In this document: positions 8,891 to 20,800 of the stretch, piece by piece | Layout: each line of letters begins with the position of its first letter | How positions within the stretch are numbered: the first letter of the stretch is position 1 | NCBI GenBank assembly: GCA_022709385.1 | Contig: JAKLIX010000008.1 | Coordinates: 1 to 64,000, forward strand | Source of the DNA: Bacteroidota bacterium | GTDB taxonomy: Bacteria > Bacteroidota > Bacteroidia > Bacteroidales > CAIXZF01 | Length of the DNA: 64,000 nucleotides | Reading direction: 5' to 3' | Notes under the pieces: model-generated | What the model was told of the DNA's origin: nothing | The model's input: only the letters and a program-made list of their open reading frames with translations | Databases searched by the model: none | Program-made: the position numbers and the translations under genes

Positions 8891-11800
8891 CTATCTGGTG
8901 ATGACCAGTCGTCCGGTCTTCACTTCTTCGCTCCTGCCATTGTTGAACACCACTTTGTAGGTGTAAACGCCTGGCAGCAGGCTGGAAGCATCGTAAGTGA
9001 AGGTGTAGGCGTTGGCGGCCTGCTTTTCATTTACGAGGTTGGAGACGACATTACCGAGCATATCAAACACCTGGATATTGACCTGGGCTTCTTCAGTCAG
9101 GATGTAGCTGAACTCTGTCCGGTTCCTGAACGGGTTCGGATAGATGCTCACGCTGTTGTGCTGCTGAGCCACAGCCAGTTTCGGCATGGTCAGGTCGACC
9201 CACTGTACGATACCGGTTTCATCAGCGATTTCCGTGATACCGTCGAGGGTGAGATCCAGGTTATCCACACTGCTGAGGTCTTTGGCTCTCAGTGAGAGGG
9301 TGAGCAGTGTTTCATCCGGGTTGAGGGTAAGTTTGCTGGTGGTGTACCATGCGATGCGGATCGTGCCATTCTCTACATTGTAGATCATGTTGTCGATGTT
9401 GCGATCGGCCATGGCCACGCCACTTACTTCGAACAGATCGGCCGGGTAGTTGATCACCATGGAAACAGCTCCGGTGGTCAGCTGGTTGAATGTCCTTACA
9501 GGTACATTCACCGTTTCGTGTGACTTCACGTAGAGGGTTCCGGAGGTGTTCAGGCTGACGGTAGCCGGCATCTTCAGGGCGGGCGTATGTGAACCGTTCA
9601 CATCACCCATGCAAAGTGCAGATACATCAATCGTTGTGTTGTTGTTGAGGACAACCAGCGGGTTCTCTGAAGCCCAGTCGCCGGCGGGGAAGCTGTTGAT
9701 CTGGTTGATGAACCGCTTGGCAACAAAGAGTGCATCGAGCGAGTTGATGTAACCATTACCATTCACGTCGGCAGCAATCTTGGGCAGACCGTCGAGTTCG
9801 AGCAGCTGGGTGAAGTGCCTCATCACGATCAGAGCGTCAGTGGCGTTTGCACCGCCCCAGGGCTTGGTGATGGCAGGAGTAACGGTATAGGTTCCAGCCT
9901 GTACATCGTTGAAGAGGTAATCACCATTGCTGTTGGTAACAGTGGTGGCAACCACACTGCCATTGGTTCTGAGCTGCACGGTGGAGTTGGTGAGCGGGGT
10001 TTCTCCTGCATTCATGTAGGAAAGACGTCCGCCAAGGTTGTACACCGGCTGGTTGTTCGGCAGTACGGTCACTGTCTGGGTACAGGTAGCTTCATTGAAG
10101 ACACCGTCGATCACTGTCCAGGTAACCACAGTCTGGCCTTCATTGAAGACAGCCGGAGCATCATTGCTGATGGTGGCCACCCAGCAGTTATCATTGGTAG
10201 TCGGAACACCGAGTTCCACGTTGGTGGCGAAGGTTTCACCAGCATCAGCGAAGACAGTGACATCCGGCGGACAGGTGATGGTGGGATCTTCAGTATCGAT
10301 CACTTCAACCACCTGCAGGCAGGTGCTCACATTGCCGAGCTGGTCAACGGCGGTCCAGATAACCTCTGTACTTCCGAGGATATAGAAACTGGGGGCGTTG
10401 TTGCTGACAGTGATATTGATCACATCGCTGCAGTTATCGCTGACAACAGGCTGGTTGAGTACCAGTCCGATGGCACCGCAGGCGCCCGGTGTATTGGGAT
10501 AGATAGCGAGCGGCGGGCACTCGATGACGGGAGCTTCGGTATCATTGATGGTGATGGTGAAGCTGCAGACATCGGTACGGCCGTATGCATCCGTTGCCGT
10601 GTAGGTAACTGTGGTTACACCCTTGTTGAAGGTCTGACCGCTGGCACTGCCGGTACCAACAAGTCCGGGGGTTACACCAGTTGTAGTATAGGCATATGTT
10701 ACGCCAGGACAGTTGTCGGTAGCAAGCGGTTCAAGGCCATACACAACGGCATCGCATGAACCGGGATCAGTGCTCTGTACGACATTAGCCGGACAGGTAA
10801 TCTCGGGATTCTCGATATCGTTGACAGTAACATTGAACGAGCAATTTGCAATCAATCCGGCGAGATCAGTTACCCGGTACAATACAGGCGTTACACCAAC
10901 CGGGAAGAACGAACCTGGAGCATAACCGGAAATGAGGGTCATGGTAGCACCGATACAGTTATCCGTAAAGGTGGGTAACGGATAGTTCACAACAGCACCG
11001 CACTGGCCGGGATCGCTGTTCCTCGTGACGCCGATGGCGCAGGTGAGGAAGCTGGGCGGAGTGACATCCTTGGCAGTCAGCACTGCTACGCAGGTGGCAA
11101 AGTTACCGGCAGCATCAGTGGCAGTAATCGTTACGTTGTGCGTAAAGTTATGTCCTGAACTGATGGTTGTTCCGGCCACAGGCGACTGGCTGAGGGCGAA
11201 GGTACAGTTGTCGGAAGCAGTCACGGCGGGCAGCAGGTTGGGAACAACAAAGCTGCAGTTGGCACCCAGGTTGATGTTCTGGTTGGGAGCACATACGCTG
11301 ATCACGGGGGCAGTCACGTCCTTTGCAGTGAGTACCACTGTGCAGACATCTGTCAGTCCGGCACCGTCGGTTACGGTGATGGTGACATTGTGAGTTGCAT
11401 TGTGTGAAGAAGCAAGTGCAGTTCCGGCGGCCGGATTCTGAACGGCAGTCCAGGTACAGTTATCTTCAGCCACAAGGTCAACCAGCAGATCGGGTACGAT
11501 CACCTGGCAGGTGCCATTCAGATCAACATTCCTGGGAGCAGGACAGGTAACGATCACAGGAGCATCCACATCAATACCGGTAAGTTCAGCTGAACAAGTC
11601 ACGGCATTGCCTACAAGGTCAGTCACGGTGAAGATCACGGTATGTACCATATTGTGAGCTGAGGCCAGTACAGTTCCTGCGGGAGGATCCTGTGCAATGG
11701 CGAACACCACACAGTTGTCGGTAGCCACCAGATCACCGGTCATATCGGGTACGAGGAGACCACAATCAGCATCCAGGTTCACGTCCATATCTGCAGGGCA

Positions 11801-14800
11801 GGTGGCGATCACCGGATTTTCGAAGTCATCGATGGTGAGCACCATCTGGCTCTGTGCTGAGGGGCAGGGTCCGAGTCCGTATCCTGTAAGGGTCAGGGTG
11901 ACCTGACCGGCCAGGATATCGGCAGGGCTGAAGTAATAGGTCGGGTTCACGGTGGTTACATTGTTGAAGTAACCGGTACCGCTGGCACTCCAGAAGAGGC
12001 TGTACTGATCCGTTGCGGATGCACCGGCAATGGTATATTCACCGAAGTTCGGACAAACGATATCGTTCGGGCCCGCATTCACCACCACCATCGGGTAGTT
12101 GGTGATCAGAACCTCGTCAGAATTCGGCGGGCATACGCCATTCTCAATGGTCCAGATAAAGCCGTACTGGCCCGTTACAATGTTAGTAACAACAGCGGCA
12201 GGATCAGCCGGGTTGAAGGTGGGCACATTGGGACCGCTGAGCAGTGTCCATGATCCGGTTCCGACGGCAGGTACGTTAGCGTCGAGCTGGAAGCTGGCCA
12301 CATTGCAGAGTTCCTGGTCGAAGCCTGCGAGGGCAGGTGTCGGCGGAGCCCAGTTGGTCAGGGTCATGTAATCGGTATGGTTGCAGATGCCATCATCCAG
12401 GGTATAGGAGAACACATAGGTTTCACCCGGAATGAGATCATCAACAATAGCTTCATTGTCAACCTGGAAGATCACGGCCGGAGGACCTGAAACCTGAGCC
12501 CAGGTCGGGATGTATCCGGGATTGGCGAAGTTACCGAGCAGGTATGCATTTTCGTTGTTGCACCACTCCTGATCAGGACCGGCGTCGGCATACTGGAACT
12601 GGTGTACATCGACAGTGAAGGAGCAATCCACGAAATTGCCACCTTCATCGAGCACCCAATAGGTAACGGTTGTTACACCCACGTTGAAGTTCACGACATC
12701 GCTTGCAGAACCGAAGCCTGCGGGCGGGACGGTGGTTGCACCGCTGAGGGTGTATCCGTAGGTATAGCTGCAGTTATCAGTGATAACCGGATCGATATTG
12801 GCCACCGGGGTATAGCTGAATCCGGGCAGTGAACATACGATCTGGTCGTACGGGCAAGCGAGGCTGGGCGGAGTATTATCAAGCACAGTCACGACGGCAG
12901 CGCAGGTAGCCACATTTCCGTTCACGTCGGTGACGGTCAGCACCACGGTATTGGCACCGATATTGGCACAGGTGAAGGCGTCGGGAGCCACGGTCATATT
13001 GGCAATACCGCAGTTGTCCCAGCTTCCGTTATCCACATCAAGCACGGTGATACCGGCCTGACCATTAGCATCGAGGTAAACGGTAGCGTCCATGCAAATA
13101 GCAACCGGAAGCATGTTGTCAACCACGGTAACCGTAGCGTCACATTGTGAAACATTGCCACAGAGGTCGGTCACTGTGAGTACAACGGCATTCGGACCAA
13201 CATTGGCACAAGTGAATTCCCAGGGGGATACACTCAGGTTCACGGCACCGCAGTCATCATAGCTGCCATTGTCCACATCGGCAGCAGCGATGGAAGCATA
13301 TCCGGTAGCATCCAGATAGATCGTAATGTTCTGGCAGGCAGCGGTAGGAGCATTATTGTCCTCGACGGTAATCACCTGGGTGAATACATTGCTGACATTG
13401 CCACAATCATCAGTAACAGTCCAGGTATTGGTATAGGTACCTTCCTGCGGGCAGTAAACGCCGGGTACGAATGGACCTGCAACCTTCACCGGAGTGAGGG
13501 TAAGGTCGCAGAGGTCGGTAGCCATGGGTTCCATAGCCTGTGCGGTAGCCAGTGCGCCGGCATCGCTGCAGGAAACGGTCACATCGAGATCACCGGCAAC
13601 ATTCGTCCAAACAGGAGCGGTATTGTCATAGATGGTGATCACCTGGGTGAACACGGCACTGACATTGCCACAGTCGTCGATGGCAGTGAAGGTATTGGTA
13701 TAGGTTCCGGCCTGCGGGCATGAACCGGCCACAAAGGCACCAGCGGTCTTGGAAACCACGGGATCCACATCGCAGTTGTCGTCAGCAGCCGGCATCAGAG
13801 CCTGGGCAGCAGCGAGTCCGGAAGCATCCTCACATGAGAGGCTGATATCAAGGTCTCCTGCAAGAGTTGTCCAAACAGGTGCGATATTATCCGTAATGGT
13901 AATGACCTGGGTGAATACATTGCTGACATTGCCACAATCATCGGTAACCGTCCATGTGTTGGTAATGGTACCACCCTGTGAGCAAAGGGCACCGGGTACA
14001 TAGGAACCGGCATTCTTCACGATATCGCTGACATCAGCGTCGCAGTTGTCGGCAGCAATGGGGAAGAGTGCCTGGGCGGTAGCAAGTGCGCCTGCATCCT
14101 CACAGGAAACAGTTGCATCGAGTGCACCGGCGGCGGTGGTCCAGGTAGGAGCAGTCACGTCAACAACATGGATCTGCTGGTAACCATTTTCATAGTTACC
14201 GCAGGCATCCACGGCGTTCCATTCACGTACCACATAGTACTCATTCGGGCAAGCGCCGGGAACAATCACCTGGCCGGCATAACCTACGAATGGAGCCGGG
14301 TCGCAGTTATCTGCGGCGGTAGGAGAGGCAGGAGCAGGCAGCGGCTCATCACAGTTGATGGTGATATCAGCAGGGAAATAAGTCCAGTATGGTTTTGTGT
14401 TATCATAAATGGTAATGATCTGTGTAAACACTGTACTTACATTGCCACAGTCGTCAACCGCGGTAAAGGTATTGGTATAGGTTCCGGCCTGTGCACAGCT
14501 TGCACCGGGTACAAAGGGTCCGGCAACTTTCGATACGACCGGATCAATGTCGCAGTTATCCATTGCTTCAGGCATAAGGGCCTGGGCTGCGGCCAGTCCT
14601 GCCACATCGTCGCAGGAGAGGATCATGTCGAGGGCACCGGCTGTTGTTGTCCAGGTGGGAGCAGTATTGTCATACACAGTAATTACCTGGGTGTAAACGG
14701 CACTCACATTTCCGCAGTCGTCAGCAACGGTCCATGTATTGGTAATGGTACCGGCTTCGGGACAAAGCGGTCCGGCAACAAAAGTACCGGCAACCTTCAC

Positions 14801-17800
14801 GATATCGGTCACATCACCGTCGCAATTGTCGTTGGCAACAGGATACAGGGCCTGAGCGGCGGCAAGGGCACCGGGATCGTCGCAGGATACGGAAACATTC
14901 AGCGCACCTGTAGCGGTTAACCAGACAGGAGCAGTATTGTCATAGATCGTGATCACCTGGGTATAAACACCACTGGTGTTGCCACAATCGTCGGTTACCG
15001 TCCAGGTATTGGTATAGGTACCGGCCTGCGGGCAAAGGACACCGGGTACGAAGGCACCGGCCGACTTCACGATATTGCTGACATCGCCGTCGCAGTTGTC
15101 GCTGGCTTCGGGGAAGAGTAACTGTGCAGCGGCCAATCCGGAAAGATCGTCGCAGCTCAGGCTTACATCCAGCGCACCTGTAGCGGTTAGCCAGACAGGA
15201 GCAGTGTTATCGTAAATGGTGATCACCTGGGTGTACACGGCACTTACATTGCCACAGTCGTCGGCAACGGTCCACGTGTTGGTATAAGTACCGGCCTGCG
15301 GGCAGAGTCCGGGTACAAAAGCACCTGCATTCTTCACGATGTCTGTGACATCTGCATCACAGTTGTCATCAGCCACAGGGAAGAATCCCTGAGCGAGAGC
15401 CAGTCCGGGCAGATCGTCACAGCTTACGCTGACATCCAGGTCACCGGCTGCAGTTAACCAGGTGGGAGCTTCATTGTCATAAATGGTGATCACCTGGGTA
15501 TAGATGGCGCTGACATTTCCGGCGGCATCCTGAGCGGTGAAGGTATTGGTGTAGGTACCGGCCTGATCACAGAGGGGGCCAGGTACGAAGGCGCCTGCGA
15601 TCTTGGTGATCACGGGTGCGGCATCACAGTTGTCACCAACAACAGGTTCCAGCGCCTGGGCATCGGCAAGACCGATCAGATCGCTGCATGAGAGCGTACG
15701 GTCGAGGGTGCCGGCGGCGGTCAGCCATACCGGAGGAGTTACATCCTTGGCAGTGAGGGTGGTAATACAATCATCCCAATTGCCGTTGTCATCCGTTACG
15801 GTAAGGGTTACCGGAATCAGGCCATTGTGGCTGGTAGCATAGAGGCTTCCGGCAATGGGATCCTGTGTTACGGTGAAGTTGGTACAATTGTCGGTAGCAA
15901 TCACAAGTCCTGTGAGATCAGGAATGGTAGCTTCACAGCTGTATAAGGTACTGTTGATATTGATATTGGCATCCGGGGCACAGCTTGAGATCACCGGCGG
16001 GGTTTCATCGTAGAATACCCTGATGGTGGCCTGGCTGTTACCGCAGGGAGCAACACCCTGGACGCTGAAGGTCAGGAAGACTTCCTGTGTCAGGTAATCG
16101 TTGGGTCCCATATAATATATGGTAACAGGATCGAAAGGATTGGCGAAGGTACCATCGGCGCCCGGGCTCTTCTGCCACTGGAAGCCTGCAGCATCACCAG
16201 TCCATGTACCTACCAGGGGCACAGCTGTCTGGGTGAGGCAAAGTTCAATGTCACCTGAGGGGATGGAAGCCACCGGGGGATCCCATACGTAGATCAGCAT
16301 GCTGGCATTGGAAGGCGGACAGTAAATGCTATTGGTCGTGGTCCAGTTGAACTCATACACACCGGGATAATCGAATAATACCTGTGTGAAGGGATCGGTC
16401 GGATCTACGATCGAAGCCATATGGCCTGCAGGATAAGTCACATTGCTCCAGGTACCCAGACCGTAATCCACAGGGATAGCAGCCATGAAAGTGGAAACAA
16501 CGGGTGCATTGTGGCAGATATCCTGGTCGGGACCGGCATTCGGGATGAACGGAGCCCTCCAGTTCTTGATAAATACTGCATCTGATCCGGTGCAGGTTGC
16601 AAAACCGTCAGTATAAACCACCTCATAGAGGAAGTTGTAAGTATAATCATCATCCGGCGGGATATTGGTAAAGAAGACGTTCACGTTGCTGGCGCCACTT
16701 GCGGGATTCAGGATGGGAGCCGGTGCACCGGCAGGTACCGAAGGTCCAACATAGCTCCAGTTCACGGACACGATTGAAATTCCCGGAGGTAAAGCAGACG
16801 GATTGCCGATCAGGGTTGCGGTACTCAGTTCGCAGAGGTTCTGATTCTCTCCACCGTCGGGGTTGGCGATATTGATAACATTCACCCTGAAGTCGCAATT
16901 GACCACATTGCCACCGGCATCGGTAACGGTATAGGTTACGATCGTGAGACCCGGGAGGAAACTGACCACATCGCTGACAGAACCAATTCCGCCTCCCGGA
17001 CCGCTTGCACCGGCAAGTGAATAAGTAAGCACGTAGGAGCAGTTATCCCAGATCACGGGATCGAGACCGCTGACAGTTGTGCTGGGCACGCCTGGCAGCA
17101 GGCACATCAGTACATCGGCAGGACAGGTAATGGTGGGCGGAATGGCATCCACAACGGTTACCGTGGCACCACAGGTACCCACATTACCGCTTTCATCTTC
17201 CACTGACAGCGTAACCGGATTGGGTCCGATATCGGCGCAGGTGAAGTCGGTCTGATCGAGAGAGAGAATGAGGTTAGCCGGAGCAGTGCAGTTGTCGAAG
17301 CTGCCGTCGTTCACATCGGCTGCCGTCGTAGAAGCAGTGCCGCTGGCATCCAGGTAAATCGTCACATTCTGGCAGAGGGCCGTCGGGGGAAGGTCATCCA
17401 CAACAAACACAGTGGCATCGCACTGGCTGAAATTACCGCACTCATCTGTAACAGTCAGCGTAACGGTAACGGAAGGCATATCTGCACAGTCAAATGATGT
17501 CTGGGATGCACTGAGGCTGACGGTACCGCAATTATCAAAGCTGCCTCCGTCAATATCAGCGGCTACCATGGTGGCAGTTCCGGCTGCATCGAGGTAAACA
17601 GTATGGTTCTGACAAACAGCAGTCGGGAGAATCAGGTCGGTGATGGTGATCACCTGGGTGTAAACCCCACTCAGGTTGCCACAATCATCGTACACTGTCC
17701 AGGTATTGGTATAGGTTCCCGAGAACGGGCAGCCTGAAGGTACGAAAGGACCGCTGATCTTCACGATATCGGTCACATCGGGATCGCAATTGTCTGTGGC

Positions 17801-20800
17801 TGCAGGGAAGAGAGCCTGTGCGGTAGTGAGACCGCCGGCATCTTCGCAGGAGAGGGTCCTGTCAAGGTCACCGGCAGGGGTGGTCCAGGTAGGAGCTGCG
17901 TTGTCATACACGGTAATTACCTGTGTATACACAGCACTTACATTGCCGCAATCGTCTGTTACAGTCCAGGTGTTGGTAATGGTTCCGGCCCACAGGCAGG
18001 CACCAGGCACCAGTGTACCGGGAACTTTCACGATATTGGTAACATCCAGGTCGCAGTTGTCGGAAGCCACGGGGAACAGGGCCTGAGCAGCTGCCAGTGC
18101 GCCAGGATCGTCACAGGAAACACTGATGTCGAGATCGCCGGCACCGGTTGTCCAAACCGGAGGATCATTATCCACCACAGTGATAACCTGGGTATAGACA
18201 AGGCTGGTGTTGTCGCACCAGTCGGTCACCGTCCAGGTATTGGTATAGGTACCTGTCCAGGTACAGCCGGGGTTGGCCACGAAGGGTCCGCTCACCTTAA
18301 CGATATTGGTGACATCCGGGTCACAATTGTCAATGGCGACAGGGAAGAGTAACTGTGCGGCGGCATAAGCGCCGGGATCGTCACAATCAACGGTTCTGTC
18401 GAGGTCTCCGGCAGGAGTTACCCATGTGGGAGCAATCAAATCAGTGATGGTAATAAACTGGAAGTAGTTGTTCCAGTTCCCGCAAAGGTCGGTGGCCACC
18501 CACTGGCGTGCGATCAACCAGCTGCCGGGACAGGAAAGCGGATAGATATCCTCGCCATTGTATCCCACAAAGGGAGCGGGATCGCAGTTGTCGGCAGCCG
18601 TCGGGAAGAGCAGGTATGCAGCGGCAAGGCCAGCAGCATCAGCACAGTCCAGTGTCACATCAAGTGCACCGGCCAGGGTTGTCCAGTAAGGATTTGTATT
18701 GTCATATACAGTAATCGTCTGTGCAAAAAGAACGCTGGTATTACCGCAGTCATCCGTCACTTCCCATTCCCTGTAATAAACACCTGTATAGGTACAGACA
18801 GGATCGGCAGTATAGATATCGGTAACAAGCACGATATTGGTCACATCCGGGTCACAGTTATCGGCAGCGGTGGGAAACAGCGCCTGTGCAGCGGCAAGGG
18901 CGCCGGGATCATCGCAGGAAACATCTGCATCCAGCGAACCAACTGGAGTCAACCAATAAGGAGCGGTGTTATCAAGAACCTCTATAAACTGAACCTGATC
19001 AGCCGCTGCGTTGCCGCAGTCATCCACCAGGCTCCAGGTACGAATGTAAAGATCTGATCCGGTACAAAAGAAGTCGGGGAATGGCACATCAGAATAAGTA
19101 GCATCCAATACAGGGGTGCAGTTGTCGGCCTCATCGGTCACATCACCTACCAGGGGGTTGGAGGGTAAAATATCAGCAAGACAGAAATCATCCTTGTAAA
19201 TGACGGCATCTAAAGGAGCAGTAAAGGTGGGAGGAGTGTTGTCTTCCACATAAATGATCTGATCCTGCTCGAGGAAATTACCACAGAAATCTTCAACTTT
19301 CCAGGTACGGGTGATAATATATTCGCCGGGACAGGTACCAGGATCGATTACATCACTTTCGGAAACAGTTGGTGCAAGGTCACAATTGTCAGAAACAAAA
19401 GTAGGCACTCCGGTGATGGCTGAGGAAGCATCATAATTGCACAATGCATCGGTATAAACTGTAAAGGTACCGGGAACCGTAAAGGTAGGATTGGTATTGT
19501 CGACGGCGGTCAGGGTCTGGTAAACAGAAATGCTGTTACCGCAATCATCGGTGACACTGTATTCCCTGGTGACAATATAGGGGCTTGAGGGGCAACCCAA
19601 ACCACCGTTATCAGTATCACCAACATGTGCCACCACCGGAGCGGCGGTACAGTTGTCGGCCTCATCATCCACCACGGTGATATCCGGTGCCGGAATATCA
19701 ACAATACACTGTACATCCACGGGATCAGGATCGGTAGCTGTCGGTGGGGTATCATCGAGGGCGGTCAGGGTCTGAGTCACGGTCATGGAGTTGCCATAAA
19801 GGTCAGTAACACTGTAGGTTCTTGTAACAACATATGCATCTCCGGGGCAACCGGTAGCACCATTGTTCACATCACCAACCCATGCCACTACGGGAGCCGG
19901 ATCGCAATTGTCGGCCTCATCATCCACCACGGTGATATCCGGTGCGGGAATATCGGCAATACACTGCACATTCACCGGGTCGGGATCAGTAGCTGTTGGA
20001 GCCAGGTTGTCGATTACTGTAACTTGTGAAATACAAGTAGCGTTGTTGAAATTCTCATCTTCGGCATAGAGGGTGACATTCATCGGGTTGAAAATCCCAC
20101 CGGTGAAGTCAATATCGGCACAGGTGAAGGTGGAAGGCGAAGCATCGAAATAAATCACACCGCCGGGGAAGGGTCCCACATAATCAGAATAGGGCGTGCA
20201 ATTGTCGGTTGAACCGCCATCCTCAATATCGTTCCATACGATGCTGGCATTGCCGGTGGCATCCAGGGGCAGGGTCAGGTTATTACAGGAAGGAACGGGA
20301 GGAGTTTCATCGTAGAACAGGCGGAACGTAAAGTTATCGCTTGCACAGGGAGCCACGCCGTTCACGCTGAAGGTGATGGTAGCCTCCTGAAGGATCTGGT
20401 CGAGGATCCCTATATTATAAGTGGTATTGTCGTTGAAGGGGGTGGTAAAGGTCCCGTCTCCGAAACTCTGCCAGAGGAATCCCGACACATCGCCCGTATA
20501 GGTGGTGGCGAAGGTGGCATTGAGTGTGCCGAGGCAGATCTCATAAGGATCGGCACCCGGGTTGGGCCAGGGAGAGGTCATGGTCACACCGGTGATCACG
20601 GGCTGTTCCCAAACATACACCACCATGTCGGCGTAATTTTCCACACAATACACTGAATTGCTGGTCGTCCACCGCATGGTATAGGAACCCGGAACGGAGA
20701 AATCCACGTTGGTGGTGGCCGAAGCGGGGGTGGTGATGGTGGGTGCGGTTCCCGGATCGGCGATGCACGACCATACGCCTGCACCGTAAGCCACCGGAAT

